Assembly (NCBI GenBank): GCA_963729075.1
Contig: CAVSMU010000003.1
Span: 358,959-422,958, forward strand
Origin: WHSW01 sp963729075
GTDB lineage: Bacteria > Actinomycetota > Thermoleophilia > Solirubrobacterales > 70-9
Direction of reading: 5' to 3'
DNA: 64,000 nucleotides
Each line of letters begins with the position of its first letter. The first letter of the stretch is position 1. Shown in pieces: positions 51,427 through 59,934 of this stretch. The notes beneath the pieces were generated by a model. That model was not told the origin of the DNA and did no database searches. It saw nothing but the letters and a program-made list of their open reading frames with translations. The translations under genes and the position numbers were made by a program.

Positions 51427-52806
51427 CTACGCCTCGACGGCCGGCGTGCCGCCGGCGACCACGTTCACGAAGTCCTCCAGATGCTTGGTGGTCCAGCACT
51501 CGAACGCGGCGGTGCAGTGCCGCTCATAGGCCGCCATCACGGAATCGCCGTAGTTCCAATACAGGCGCGGCTCCGGGTTGAGCCAGAACGTGCGCCCGGC
51601 GCGCTCGGCGACATGGGCGAAGACCTCGGCGTGCGGCTCGCGCCCGTTCGTGCGGGCGTCGCCGAGCACGATCACGGTCGATCGCGGGTCGAGGTCCTCG
51701 GAGATCTCCTCGAAGAACTCGAGCCATACGCGGCCGTAGTCGGTGTAGCCGGACACGTCGGCGACCCCGCCCTCGCGGCTGATCTTCTCCGAGATCGCGC
51801 GAAAGTCGCGCTCGCGCTCGAAGACCTCGGTGATCTCGGAGATTCGCTCGATGAAGACGAAGCTGCGCAGCTTGCGGAAGGAGTCGTGCAGGGCGTGCAG
51901 GACCGAGAGGAAGAAGACGCTCGCCGAGGTGACCGAGGTCGAGACGTCGCAGAGCACGTAGATCTCCGGCCGGCGGGGGCGCTTCGGCCGGTACCGGAGC
52001 CGCAGCGGCACGCCGCCGGTCTCGAGCGACGCTCGCATCGTGCGCCGCATGTCGACGACGGAGGCGCGCCTGCGCCCGCGCTGCTCGTGACCGAGGGTGG
52101 CGAGCCGGCGCTTGAGCTGGGCGACCGCGCGATGGACGGCCGCGAGGTCCTGGATCGGGCTCGTCGGCAGCGCCCGGTCGAGCTCGGCCAGCGGTCGCGA
52201 CGGCGGCAGCTTCTCGGTGCGCTCGATCAGCGCCCGCTCGAGCTCGCGCCGCAGGTGGCGCTCGAAGGCCTGGATCTGTTCGCGCTCGAGCGCCGGCTCG
52301 TCGCCCTCGGCGACCCTCCCGCTCGCCTGCAGCCCGAGCGTCCGTCGGATTCGCTGGACGTCGACGCCCACGACGCCCGAGCCCTCCCCACGGCGCCCGA
52401 AGGCGGCGATCGCAAGCCGCGCCGCGTCGCGCATCTCGCCGTCGGTCCCCTGGGCGATCGCCTGCCGGATCGCCTCGCGAAGCTGGTCGAGGTCGAGTTG
52501 CTCGCCCCCCTCGTAGCGCCGCTCCTCGCGGATCTCGCGCTCGAGCGCCTCCGCCTCGGCGGCGCGGAAGAAGAAGCGCTCGAACAGGAGCTCGAACACC
52601 CGCCGGTCCTCCTGGGACTTGGCGATCGTCGCCGCCAGCGCCTCGCGGAAATCCGCCGGATCGGCCCACGGCACCGCCGCCAGCGCGGCGAATGCGTCGA
52701 GGATCTCCGCGGTGCCCACCGCCACCCCCTCGCCGCGAAGCTCCTCGCAGAAGGCGACGATGCGGGGCGCCAGGCCGGGGGGCAGGGTCGGGCTCGAGTC
52801 GCTTAT
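51427..52806 (-). CDS. VWA domain protein (CoxE-like), start uncertain
   Basis: About 459 aa. The N-terminal half (RIVAFCEELRGEGVAVGTAEI, ERFFFRAAEAEALEREIREE) is the CoxE-type helical domain. The C-terminal VWA domain has the MIDAS-like DVSTSVTSASVF, FVFIERISEITEVFERE, GYTDYGRVWLEF and VIVLGDARTNGREP. The best coupled start is ATA at 52806, which overlaps the moxR stop (ATAA); CTG 52785 is the alternative. Neither is a standard start codon. It pairs with MoxR as a chaperone module for metal insertion or complex assembly. Confidence 0.78.
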   Translation of the reverse strand: MSDSSPTLPPGLAPRIVAFCEELRGEGVAVGTAEILDAFAALAAVPWADPADFREALAATIAKSQEDRRVFELLFERFFFRAAEAEALEREIREERRYEGGEQLDLDQLREAIRQAIAQGTDGEMRDAARLAIAAFGRRGEGSGVVGVDVQRIRRTLGLQASGRVAEGDEPALEREQIQAFERHLRRELERALIERTEKLPPSRPLAELDRALPTSPIQDLAAVHRAVAQLKRRLATLGHEQRGRRRASVVDMRRTMRASLETGGVPLRLRYRPKRPRRPEIYVLCDVSTSVTSASVFFLSVLHALHDSFRKLRSFVFIERISEITEVFERERDFRAISEKISREGGVADVSGYTDYGRVWLEFFEEISEDLDPRSTVIVLGDARTNGREPHAEVFAHVAERAGRTFWLNPEPRLYWNYGDSVMAAYERHCTAAFECWTTKHLEDFVNVVAGGTPAVEA

Positions 52807-53744
52807 CCCGTCGCCTCCGCGCCGAGCCCCGGCGTCGTCTTGAGCTGGACGCCGACCCGCTCGGCGACCAGGTCGATGTCGGAGCGGTGCTTGACGATGA
52901 TGCTCATCGTGCGCACGAACACCGAGTCGTCGATGTCGTCGGCGCCGAGCAGGAGCAGCGCCCGGGCCCAATCGATGGACTCGGCGATCGACGGCGGCTT
53001 CTTGAGGTCGAGCTGGCGGACCATGTGGATGACCTCGACCAGGCGGCGCGCCAGCTTCTCGTCGAGCTCGGGCGCGTGCAGGCGGACGATCTCCATCTCG
53101 CGCTCGACCGCGGGGTAGTCGAGCCACAGGTAAAGGCAGCGCCGCTTGAGCGCCTCCGTGAGCTCCCGCGAGTTGTTCGAGGTCAGGACGACGATCGGGT
53201 GCGTGCGGGCCTCGATCACGCCGAGCTCGGGGATCGAGATCTGGAAGTCCGAGAGCACCTCGAGGAGCATCGCCTCGAACTCCTGGTCGGTCTTGTCGAT
53301 CTCGTCGATGAGCAGCACCACGGGCTCGGTCGACGCGATCGCCTCCAGCAGCGGGCGCGTGAGCAGGAAGTCCTCGGCAAAGATGTCCTCGAACACCTGG
53401 CCTGCCGCCTCCTCGGCTCCGCGTCCGGTGGCGGCAGGGTCTGTGGCAGGATCGGAGGCTTGGATGCGCAGGAGCTGCTTGCGGTAGTTCCACTCGTACA
53501 GCGACTTGGCCTCGTCGAGCCCCTCGTAGCACTGCAGGCGGATCAGGCTGCGCTTGGTCGCGCGCGAGATCGCCTTCGCGAGCTCGGTCTTGCCCACGCC
53601 CGCCGGGCCCTCGACCAGGACCGGCTTTCCGAGCTCCTGGGCGAGGTAGGCGACGAGCGCCGCGGGCTCGTCGGCGAGATAGCCGACCCGCTCCAGGCCG
53701 GCCTTGACCTCCGCGACCGAACGGTTGTCTGCGCCTGCTGCCAT
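52803..53744 (-). CDS. MoxR-type AAA+ ATPase
   Basis: 313 aa from ATG 53744. Walker A VEGPAGVGKTELAKAI, Walker B VVLLIDEIDKTDQEFEAMLLE (cited as VLLIDEIDKTDQEFEA), sensor 1 VVLTSNNSRELTEALKRR, typical of MoxR/CoxD. A 26-residue insert (SDPATDPAATGRGAEEAAGQ) sits between the pore region and FEDIFAEDFLL. MoxR-VWA pairs assemble metalloenzymes; in Cox loci CoxD-CoxE serve CO dehydrogenase, but no cox structural genes are here. TATCAT 8 nt upstream is a candidate leaderless -10. Confidence 0.88.
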   Translation of the reverse strand: MAAGADNRSVAEVKAGLERVGYLADEPAALVAYLAQELGKPVLVEGPAGVGKTELAKAISRATKRSLIRLQCYEGLDEAKSLYEWNYRKQLLRIQASDPATDPAATGRGAEEAAGQVFEDIFAEDFLLTRPLLEAIASTEPVVLLIDEIDKTDQEFEAMLLEVLSDFQISIPELGVIEARTHPIVVLTSNNSRELTEALKRRCLYLWLDYPAVEREMEIVRLHAPELDEKLARRLVEVIHMVRQLDLKKPPSIAESIDWARALLLLGADDIDDSVFVRTMSIIVKHRSDIDLVAERVGVQLKTTPGLGAEATG

Positions 53745-53752
53745 CGGCGCCG

Positions 53753-53760
53753 ATGATAAT
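53753..53760. promoter_or_regulatory. Overlapping divergent -10 elements
   Basis: Plus strand GATAAT (53755-53760) is 6 nt before ATG 53767. Minus strand TATCAT (53758-53753) is 8 nt before the moxR ATG. No Shine-Dalgarno on either side. Confidence 0.4.
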
Positions 53761-53766
53761 GACGCG

Positions 53767-54003
53767 ATGGAAGCGCTCAGCGCGGGCTCCTTTCTGCCCG
53801 AGTCCATCGGCCCCTACATCGCATTGATGGGGATCGGCTTCGCCATCGCGATCCTGGGCCACCTCTCCGGCTCGCGGTGGCTGGTCGCTGTCGGCGTGAT
53901 CATGATCTTCCTGGCGACGCTGTTGTTTCCCCTCGCGCTGCAGATCTTCTCCGACGAGCCGCCGCCTCCCGGCCCCAGGGTGCCGATGGCGGCGCTTCTG
54001 TGA
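53767..54003 (+). CDS. Small two-TM membrane protein
   Basis: 78 aa: MEALSAGSFLPESIGPYIALM, cited to its first 20 as MEALSAGSFLPESIGPYIAL, then GIGFAIAILGHLSG and WLVAVGVIMIFLATLLFPLAL, giving two TM helices and a Pro-rich tail. No family recognised. It is 10 bp upstream of ppk2. Confidence 0.6.
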   Translation: MEALSAGSFLPESIGPYIALMGIGFAIAILGHLSGSRWLVAVGVIMIFLATLLFPLALQIFSDEPPPPGPRVPMAALL

Positions 54004-54013
54004 CGAACCCGCG

Positions 54014-54787
54014 ATGGGCCGGCTCGACCAGATCGACCTCTCGAAGTCGCTGTCGCGCAGCGAGGAGCAGCGCGGCCTGGAGAACGCGTGGGCACGCCTC
54101 GCCCAGCTGCGGCTGACGCTCGGCGGGCAGATCGGCCCGAAGCAGATCGGCCCGGCCGTACTGGTCCTGTTCGAGGGCTGGGACGCCTCGGGCAAGGGGG
54201 GCGCGATCAAGCGGCTTGTCGCCCCGATGGACCCCCGCCACGTTCGCGTCGCCCAGTTCGCCGCCCCGACCCCCGACGAGAAGCGTCACCACTTCCTCTG
54301 GCGCTTCTGGGACAGGCTGCCCGGATGGGGAGGGATGGCGATCTTCGACCGGAGCTGGTACGGGCGGGTCCTGGTCGAGCGGGTCGAGGGCTTCGCCACG
54401 CGCGAGCAATGGCTGCGCGCCTATGACGAGATCAACCACTTCGAGCGCTCGCTGACCCACGAGGGCATGATCCTGGTCAAGCTCTGGATGCACATCTCAT
54501 CCGAGGAGCAGCTGAAGCGCTTCAAGCGGCGCGAGAAGGACCCGCTCAAGTCGTGGAAGCTCACCGAGGACGATTGGCGCAACCGCGAGAAGCGCGACGT
54601 CTACGTCGAGGCGATCGAGGACATGCTGGCGCGAAACGACCAGCCGAACGCGCCCTGGTCGCTGATCGCGGCCGAGTCCAAGCGCTACGCCCGGGTCAAG
54701 GTGATCGAGACGACCTGCGAGCGGATCGAGGAGGGGATGCGGGAGTGGGGGATCGACCCTCCGCCGCCCCTCGACGCGAAGTCCTAG
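54014..54787 (+). CDS. ppk2: Polyphosphate kinase 2 family protein
   Basis: 257 aa single-domain PPK2. Walker A FEGWDASGKGGAIKRL, Walker B FDRSWYGRVLVERVEGF, and the lid KRFKRREKDPLKSWKLT. PPK2 enzymes phosphorylate nucleotides with polyphosphate or run the reverse reaction in the cytoplasm. The class (NDP versus NMP kinase) is not certain from sequence. Confidence 0.9.
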   Translation: MGRLDQIDLSKSLSRSEEQRGLENAWARLAQLRLTLGGQIGPKQIGPAVLVLFEGWDASGKGGAIKRLVAPMDPRHVRVAQFAAPTPDEKRHHFLWRFWDRLPGWGGMAIFDRSWYGRVLVERVEGFATREQWLRAYDEINHFERSLTHEGMILVKLWMHISSEEQLKRFKRREKDPLKSWKLTEDDWRNREKRDVYVEAIEDMLARNDQPNAPWSLIAAESKRYARVKVIETTCERIEEGMREWGIDPPPPLDAKS

Positions 54788-54790
54788 CGG

Positions 54791-55132
54791 CTACTCCAGG
54801 TCCCAGCCGAAGTAGACCTCGGCCTTGCAGATCTTGTCGCCCGCGAACGTGAGCACCTCGGTGTTGCGAAACCGGCTCCCGTCCGTCTTGGTGCTCTCGT
54901 AGGTCACGATCACCTCGTCGCCGACCTCGGCGAGCCGCTTGAAGTCGAAGGCCTCGATCAGCTCGGCGTTCGGCCAGCACCGCTCGAAGTAGGTCGCGCG
55001 GTCGATGCCGGGATCCGGAGGGCTGTAGAAGGTGAAGTCGTCGGTCAGGAGCTCCTCGATCGCCCGGCGGTCGCCGGACTCATAGGCGCCGTAGCTGGCG
55101 CGCGCGAGCTCCACACGGTCCTGGGCGGGCAT
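54791..55132 (-). CDS. SnoaL-like (NTF2-fold) protein
   Basis: 113 aa from ATG 55132 with GAGGAGGGG upstream. ARASYGAYESGDRRAIEELL, TDDFTFYSPPDPGIDRATYF and EVIVTYESTKTDGSRFRN.EVL are the cone-shaped NTF2/SnoaL-like fold of ketosteroid-isomerase relatives. Function is not predictable: such proteins may be isomerases, cyclases or binding proteins. Convergent with ppk2, 3 bp between stops. Confidence 0.75.
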   Translation of the reverse strand: MPAQDRVELARASYGAYESGDRRAIEELLTDDFTFYSPPDPGIDRATYFERCWPNAELIEAFDFKRLAEVGDEVIVTYESTKTDGSRFRNTEVLTFAGDKICKAEVYFGWDLE

Positions 55133-55452
55133 CTGCCCCTCCTCGTCTCGTTTGGTCCCGTCGTCAAGGTAGACGGCTCGACCCGGCCGAACTAATCGCG
55201 GAGGCGTGTGGCGCGGGCCCGGCGTCGGTTGCGGGTGGAACCGCGTTGTCACGTAGCGGCCGGCGCCGGCGGCACGCCGCAAACTCCGCGATCGTTGTCG
55301 CGCTCGACCGCGATTGCGGAGTTGACAGTCGTATGCGCGGTCAATTCCGCATTCCAGTTCTCGGAAGCGACGTTCGCGGCATTTGCGGCGTTCCTGGAGA
55401 CGTCGCGAGCAGGAGAGCGCCGGACCGCGTGCTTCCCGCTTCGCGCCCGTCC
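55133..55452. other. Intergenic region with one strong hairpin
   Basis: 320 bp after the PII gene. Inverted repeat 55282-55294 / 55311-55323 (AACTCCGCGATCG with CGATTGCGGAGTT; one G.U pair) has a GTCG/CGAC stem inside its loop. It lacks a U-tract. It may end the amtB-glnK transcript. No gene seen. Confidence 0.5.
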
Positions 55453-55821
55453 CTAGGCCGGAACCTCTGCGTCGACGTGCGCCTGGAGGACCTCCTCGCC
55501 CTCCTCGCCGGTGCGGATGCGGATCGCCTCCTCGACGGGGATCACGAAGATCTTCCCGTCGCCGATGTCGCCCGTGCGCGCGTGCCGCAGGATCGTCTCG
55601 ACGACCAGGGACTTGTCCTTGTCCTCGACCACCACCTCGAGCTTGAGCTTCGGTCGCACGTTCACGGTCAGGCTCGAGCCTCGGTAGGTCTCGACGATGC
55701 CCTTCTGGCGCCCGGAGCCCTTGACCTCGCCGATCGACAGGGAAGGAAACCCTCTGTCGAGCAGCTCGGTCCTGATCGGCTCGAACGCCTCGTGGCGGAT
55801 GTATGCCTCGATCTTCTTCAT
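55453..55821 (-). CDS. glnK: PII signal-transduction protein without Tyr51
   Basis: 122 aa. The PII fold is clear: MKKIEAYIRHEAFEPIRTEL, GRQKGIVETYRG, KLKLEVVVEDK, TGDIGDGKIFVIPVEEAIRIRTGE. In the T-loop, position 51, where the uridylylated Tyr sits in classical PII, is Leu (YRGSSLTVNVRPK). So GlnD-type uridylylation at Tyr51 is not possible. ATG 55821 is chosen over GTG 55830 because GGAGGTGATC, a full anti-SD match, ends 5 nt before it. Follows amtB by 15 bp. Confidence 0.9.
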   Translation of the reverse strand: MKKIEAYIRHEAFEPIRTELLDRGFPSLSIGEVKGSGRQKGIVETYRGSSLTVNVRPKLKLEVVVEDKDKSLVVETILRHARTGDIGDGKIFVIPVEEAIRIRTGEEGEEVLQAHVDAEVPA

Positions 55822-55836
55822 CTTGATCACCTCCCC

Positions 55837-57360
55837 TCAGGCCTCTGAGGGCTGGTCGGTGGTCATCGTCGTCACCGGGGCCGGCTTGGGGCTCGGAGTC
55901 GGGACCGGCGCCGATCCTCCGCCGGGATACTCCTCGGGCGAGATGAACTGCTCCGGGTAGCCATACATCCCGTGCTCGGAGATATCGAGCCCGGCGTCCT
56001 CCTCCGCGGGTGTCACCCGGAGTCCGATCGTCGCCTTGATCACGGCGAAGACCGCGTAGGAGACGATGAACACGCAGGCGAACGAGACCGCCACGCCCAG
56101 CGCCTGGGCTCCGAGCTGGTCGAACGATCCCGTGTACCAGAGGCCGCCCTCGCCGACGGCGTTGAACTCCGCGAACCGGGGCGCGGTGAACAGGCCGCAC
56201 GAGAGCGTCCCCCAGATACCGGCGAGGCCATGCGCCGACAGCGCCCCCACCGGGTCGTCGAGCACCTTCTCGATCGCAAGCACGCCGACCACGACGATGA
56301 TCCCGCCGACCGCCCCGATGATCGGTGCGGCCCAGTACTCGATATATCCGGAGGGCGCGGTGATCGCGACCAGGCCGGCGATCGCCCCGTTGCCCGCCAT
56401 ACCGATGTCGATCGTCCTGCGGAGCAGGTACATGGTCGACACGGCCGCGATCACTCCGGCCGCCGCGGCGAGGTTCGTCACGAGCACGATTTCGGCGAAC
56501 CGGTTGCCGATCCCGGCGGCGGCGTCACCGAAGATGCCCAGGGTCGAACCCGGATTGAACCCGAACCAGCCGAGCCACAGGATCAGGACCCCGAGCCCGA
56601 CCAGCGGCATCGAGTGCCCGGGGATCGCCCGGGGCCTGCCGCCGTTCGTGTACTTGCCGCGCCGCGGACCGAGCAGCAGCAGCGCCGCCAGAGCGCCCGT
56701 CGCGCCGATCAGGTGGACGACCGTCGAGCCGGCGAAGTCCTGCATGCCGATGTTGACCTGTAGCCAACCGCCGCCGAAGATCCAGTGGCTGATCACCGGG
56801 TAGATCACGGCGCAGAAGATCACCGCGTAGATCACGTAGGCGCCGAACTTGATCCGCTCGAGCGTCGTGCCCCAGACGATCGCCAGCGAGACGGCGCAGA
56901 AGGCGAACTGGAAGAACAGGAACGCCGCCGGATCGATCCCGTAGGTACCGACGAACGGGAACTGCGCCCCCGCCTCGGCGGCGGTCGAGCCGACGTCGAG
57001 GAAGAAGCCCGAGTCGCCTGCGATCGCCCCGGCGCCACCGAAGGCGAGCGCGAACCCGACGGCCCAGTAGCAGAGCGAGGCGATCGAGAAGTTCACCAGG
57101 ATCTTCGCGACGCCCGCACCGACGTTCTTCATCCGTGAGAAACCGACCTCGAGCAGCAGGAAACCGGCCTGCATGAACATGACCAGGCACGCCGCAACGA
57201 TCACCCACTCGGTATTGACCGCGTCGGCGGCTTCCGCGATGCCTCCCTTGAGGTCCTTGATCCGGTCGAGGGCGACGTCCTGTCCGAACGCCACTCCCGG
57301 CAGGGCGAGCAATGCGACGGCCGCCAGCGGGATCGCTATGCCCAGGTACCTTCGTCTCAT
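55837..57360 (-). CDS. amtB: Ammonium transporter AmtB
   Basis: 507 aa with N-terminal signal-like helix and 11 TM segments. Amt motifs: AGFLLLEVGFSRMKNV, DFAGSTVVHLIGATGALAAL, WFGFNPGST, and SAHGLAGIWGTLSCGLF with the twin-His region. The C-terminal EHGMYGYPEQF is the PII-contact region. A 45-residue Pro-rich tail follows. amtB-glnK is the standard ammonium-uptake operon; PII plugs the channel when nitrogen is sufficient. GAGGTAG precedes the ATG. Confidence 0.95.
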   Translation of the reverse strand: MRRRYLGIAIPLAAVALLALPGVAFGQDVALDRIKDLKGGIAEAADAVNTEWVIVAACLVMFMQAGFLLLEVGFSRMKNVGAGVAKILVNFSIASLCYWAVGFALAFGGAGAIAGDSGFFLDVGSTAAEAGAQFPFVGTYGIDPAAFLFFQFAFCAVSLAIVWGTTLERIKFGAYVIYAVIFCAVIYPVISHWIFGGGWLQVNIGMQDFAGSTVVHLIGATGALAALLLLGPRRGKYTNGGRPRAIPGHSMPLVGLGVLILWLGWFGFNPGSTLGIFGDAAAGIGNRFAEIVLVTNLAAAAGVIAAVSTMYLLRRTIDIGMAGNGAIAGLVAITAPSGYIEYWAAPIIGAVGGIIVVVGVLAIEKVLDDPVGALSAHGLAGIWGTLSCGLFTAPRFAEFNAVGEGGLWYTGSFDQLGAQALGVAVSFACVFIVSYAVFAVIKATIGLRVTPAEEDAGLDISEHGMYGYPEQFISPEEYPGGGSAPVPTPSPKPAPVTTMTTDQPSEA

Positions 57361-57542
57361 CTGTAGCTACCTCCGCTCCCGCTTCGGTCCGACACCGAAC
57401 GCGGGAAGCGCCGAGCAGCCGCCCGGCGGTCGCGCTTACATCGATCGCGATTGACGGTAGGCGCGGTCGCGCTGCAGGTCGTTATCCCGGTGTCGAAAGT
57501 TTCCGCGCCCGCGCTTGTACCGGTGGTCGAAGGGCCGGCCGC

Positions 57543-58415
57543 TCAGGCGTGGACAGCCGGGACCGGGGGCCCAACCGAGAGCTCGGAGCCCTCCATGCCC
57601 AGCTCGAGCTCGGTCGCGTCGCGCCCGAGGGTCTGCCACGCCTGCTTCGCCGTGGCGCCGAAGTCGTCGAGGAACTCGTCCGAGTGGAGCGGATCGTGGT
57701 GGAAGAGCAGGAGCCGCCGTGCCTCCACCCGTCTGGCGAATGTGAGCGTGTCGGACAGCCCGGAGTGGCCCCAGCCGGCGTGGGCGGGGTACTCGTCATC
57801 CGCGTACTGGCAGTCGTGGATCAGCAGGTCGGCGCCACGGGCGAGGTCGAAGCCCGAGATCCACTCGGGTTCGAGGGCGGCGAGCGACGCCCCGAGGGCC
57901 GGCTCGTGGTCGGGGACGTAGGCCAGCGTCGTCTCGCCGTCAGTCAGCCGGTAGCCCAGCGTCGGCCCGCGGTGGGTGACAGCCTCGGCGCGGATCGTCG
58001 CGCCGCCGAGCTCCCACTCGGTGACCGGCGTGTCGCGGAACGAGACCGAGCACGGCAGCTCGCGCACCTCGACCGGCGACAGCGGCGCGGAGATGTAGCG
58101 CGCAATTCGGTCCTCGAGCGACGCCTCCGGCGACGCCGGGCCCCAGATCGTGATCTCCGAATCCGCGTGAAAGCAGGGCGGGAAGAACATCAGCCCCTGG
58201 ATGTGGTCGAGATGCAGGTGGGTGAGCAGAATGTGGATCCGCCTGCCGCGCTGGAGGTCGATGCCGGCCGTCCGGATGCCGGTGCCGGCGTCGAGAATCA
58301 GCTCCTCGCCCCCCGCGAGCGTGACCTGGACGCAGGACGTGTTGCCGCCGTAGCGGTTCATGTGCGGCCCCGGGGCCGGTACGGAGCCGCGCGCGCCCCA
58401 CACCTTGACCTGCAT
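57543..58415 (-). CDS. Metallo-beta-lactamase-fold hydrolase (PDE-like)
   Basis: 290 aa. LTHLHLDHIQG is the HxHxDH metal motif; LILDAGTGIR, VTHRGPTLGYRL and LLIHDCQY follow in the order of RNase Z/class III PDE-like enzymes. This subgroup (VWGARGSVPAPGP, YGGNTSCV) includes proteins proposed to hydrolyse cyclic nucleotides. It overlaps the PAS gene by one base (TGATG), so the PAS protein probably senses a signal for it. Confidence 0.83.
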   Translation of the reverse strand: MQVKVWGARGSVPAPGPHMNRYGGNTSCVQVTLAGGEELILDAGTGIRTAGIDLQRGRRIHILLTHLHLDHIQGLMFFPPCFHADSEITIWGPASPEASLEDRIARYISAPLSPVEVRELPCSVSFRDTPVTEWELGGATIRAEAVTHRGPTLGYRLTDGETTLAYVPDHEPALGASLAALEPEWISGFDLARGADLLIHDCQYADDEYPAHAGWGHSGLSDTLTFARRVEARRLLLFHHDPLHSDEFLDDFGATAKQAWQTLGRDATELELGMEGSELSVGPPVPAVHA

Positions 58416-58834
58416 CAGCCGCCACCCCCGTTCTCCGAGAGCGGCCAGAAGAGGATCATCGCGCCCGACGACCCATGCTCCGAGGCGACGATCGGAAACG
58501 CGCTCGCCTCGATCGAGATCCGCTCGCCGTTGGCGGCTCTGATCGTGAAGGTGCCGTGCGCGGGACGTCCGGCGCGGATCGCCTCGGTGGTCGCCATGCC
58601 GTCGACGTCGAGCGGGGCGCCGTCCTTGCCGAACGGGCCGAACGTCTCGGTCCACTGCTCGGCGCTCATCCGGCCCGCGTCCTCGAACGAGCGCCCGAGT
58701 ACCGCCGCAGCCGCCTCGTTGTAGAAGACGACGGCGGCGTCGGCGTCGAGGAGAAACGCGGGGGTGGAGATGCTCGTCAGCAGGTTGCGGGCGAGGATCA
58801 GCTCGAGCGGCTTCTGCGATCGCGGGCTGGACAT
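58415..58834 (-). CDS. Single PAS domain protein
   Basis: 139 aa: LLTSISTPAFLLDADAAVVFYN is the PAS core start (cited as STPAFLLDADAAVVFYN), with EAAAAVLGRSFEDA and FTIRAANGERISIEASAFPI. No output domain is attached. It probably forms a two-protein sensor with the translationally coupled hydrolase. Ligand unknown. Confidence 0.78.
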   Translation of the reverse strand: MSSPRSQKPLELILARNLLTSISTPAFLLDADAAVVFYNEAAAAVLGRSFEDAGRMSAEQWTETFGPFGKDGAPLDVDGMATTEAIRAGRPAHGTFTIRAANGERISIEASAFPIVASEHGSSGAMILFWPLSENGGGG

Positions 58835-58878
58835 GCGCTACGGGCGCCATTCTTCCACCGTTCAGCGGAGTTGACACG

Positions 58879-59109
58879 GTGAATCGGCCGACCGCGAATG
58901 CCTACGACCCTGCTCGAGCGCAGGCGATCGACGCGCTCGGCGAGTACCTCACGGCCGCCCTCAGTCGGGCTTGGCGGCCGTCTGAGCTCGTCGCGACCCG
59001 ACCGCGACGGAGCCCGCGACTATGCCTCCAGCTTGCCGATCTTGAAGATCTAGCGCGTAGGCACGCGAACCCGCCCTCAGGCACGAAACGTCCCGCTGGG
59101 ACCCGCTAG
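58879..59109 (+). CDS. Hypothetical small protein
   Basis: 76 aa from GTG 58879: ARAQAIDALGEYLTAALSRAW and LCLQLADLEDLARRHA give two amphipathic helices. No homology recognised. It is adjacent to the prophage-like segment and may belong to it. Doubtful as a real gene. Confidence 0.35.
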   Translation: MNRPTANAYDPARAQAIDALGEYLTAALSRAWRPSELVATRPRRSPRLCLQLADLEDLARRHANPPSGTKRPAGTR

Positions 59110-59227
59110 GGGACGGTTGGTGCGGGTGTTCACTGGCGCATTACTGGCGCATCCGCAGGGCGGATCCGTGTCGCGGCGCAGGGGACAATGGGTTCTAGAT
59201 CCTGTAGCCGACCACAAGGAGTTGACC

Positions 59228-59455
59228 ATGCGGTGCCCGGACTGCGGTGAGCGCGCCGAGGTGCTCGACTCCCGCCCGCTCCCGGATGGCGGTGTGCGAC
59301 GCCGCCGGCGGTGTAGCTCTTGCGGTGAGCGGTTCACGACAATCGAGCGCGCCCGAGTCGGGAGCGATGAGCTCGCCGCCCAGGTCGCCGCGCTCGCGCT
59401 CTGTCTCGCCGACCGCGAGCCGGTCGGGATCCGGCCGAAGGCCGGTGCGGCATGA
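59228..59455 (+). CDS. NrdR-like zinc-ribbon protein without ATP-cone
   Basis: 75 aa from ATG 59228 after AAGGAG. MRCPDCGERAEVLDSRPLPDGG and RRRRRCSSCGERFTTIE match the NrdR zinc ribbon (two CxxC), but the ATP-cone that follows in NrdR is absent. Placed at the head of phage-like genes, it may be a DNA-binding phage accessory protein. It overlaps the next start (ATGA). Confidence 0.75.
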   Translation: MRCPDCGERAEVLDSRPLPDGGVRRRRRCSSCGERFTTIERARVGSDELAAQVAALALCLADREPVGIRPKAGAA

Positions 59456-59934
59456 GCTGGACGATCGACATCCCATATCGCTCCCGCGACGACGAGCTCG
59501 TCGACGTCGCGCTCGCTGGACGCGCGTTGCCGGACCCGGAGAGCCGCGCCGTCTTGAAGGAGCTGGTCCTCGAGGCGGCCGTCGCCGGCGACCGCACGGC
59601 GGGCGATCTGTTCGATCGACTCGCGAGGATCGAGCCCGCCGATCGTCGACGCCTGCTCGACGCCATGCGCGAGCGCGCGGGGCTGGAGACCACGGCCGAC
59701 GTCGAGGCGCACGAGCGGTTCTTGGCCGCGAACCGAGCGTTGCTCGGTAAGCGCCGTGAGCCTGGACGAGCCGCCGCCCGACGAGCAACCGAGGTTCAGC
59801 GAGGCGGCGGGATCGTCGATTCCGAACAAGGCCGAGATCGAGCGCGAGCGCCGCCGAGACGCCCGGGCGCGAGGCGAGTTCGAGCAGCGCCAGCGGGAGC
59901 GGAAGGCCGAAGCCGAGGCGATCCGCCAGGCTGA
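59452..59934 (+). CDS. Hypothetical phage-segment protein
   Basis: 160 codons from ATG 59452. MSWTIDIPYRSRDDELVDVALA and LDAMRERAGLETTADVEAHERF are helical and acidic. After about residue 100 the sequence becomes Arg/Ala-rich and overlaps the next reading frame, so the true end is probably near 59759. No family recognised. Confidence 0.5.
   Translation: MSWTIDIPYRSRDDELVDVALAGRALPDPESRAVLKELVLEAAVAGDRTAGDLFDRLARIEPADRRRLLDAMRERAGLETTADVEAHERFLAANRALLGKRREPGRAAARRATEVQRGGGIVDSEQGRDRARAPPRRPGARRVRAAPAGAEGRSRGDPPG

Noticed and set aside
52803..53744. MoxR/VWA pair as part of a carbon monoxide dehydrogenase locus
   Set aside because: No coxL, coxM, coxS or other molybdenum hydroxylase genes lie within the window.
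55322..55327. TTGACA as a -35 promoter box in the region after glnK (a related GCGGAGTTGACA is at 58865)
   Set aside because: No acceptable -10 hexamer lies 16-18 bp downstream at either place, and no gene starts there at the first one.
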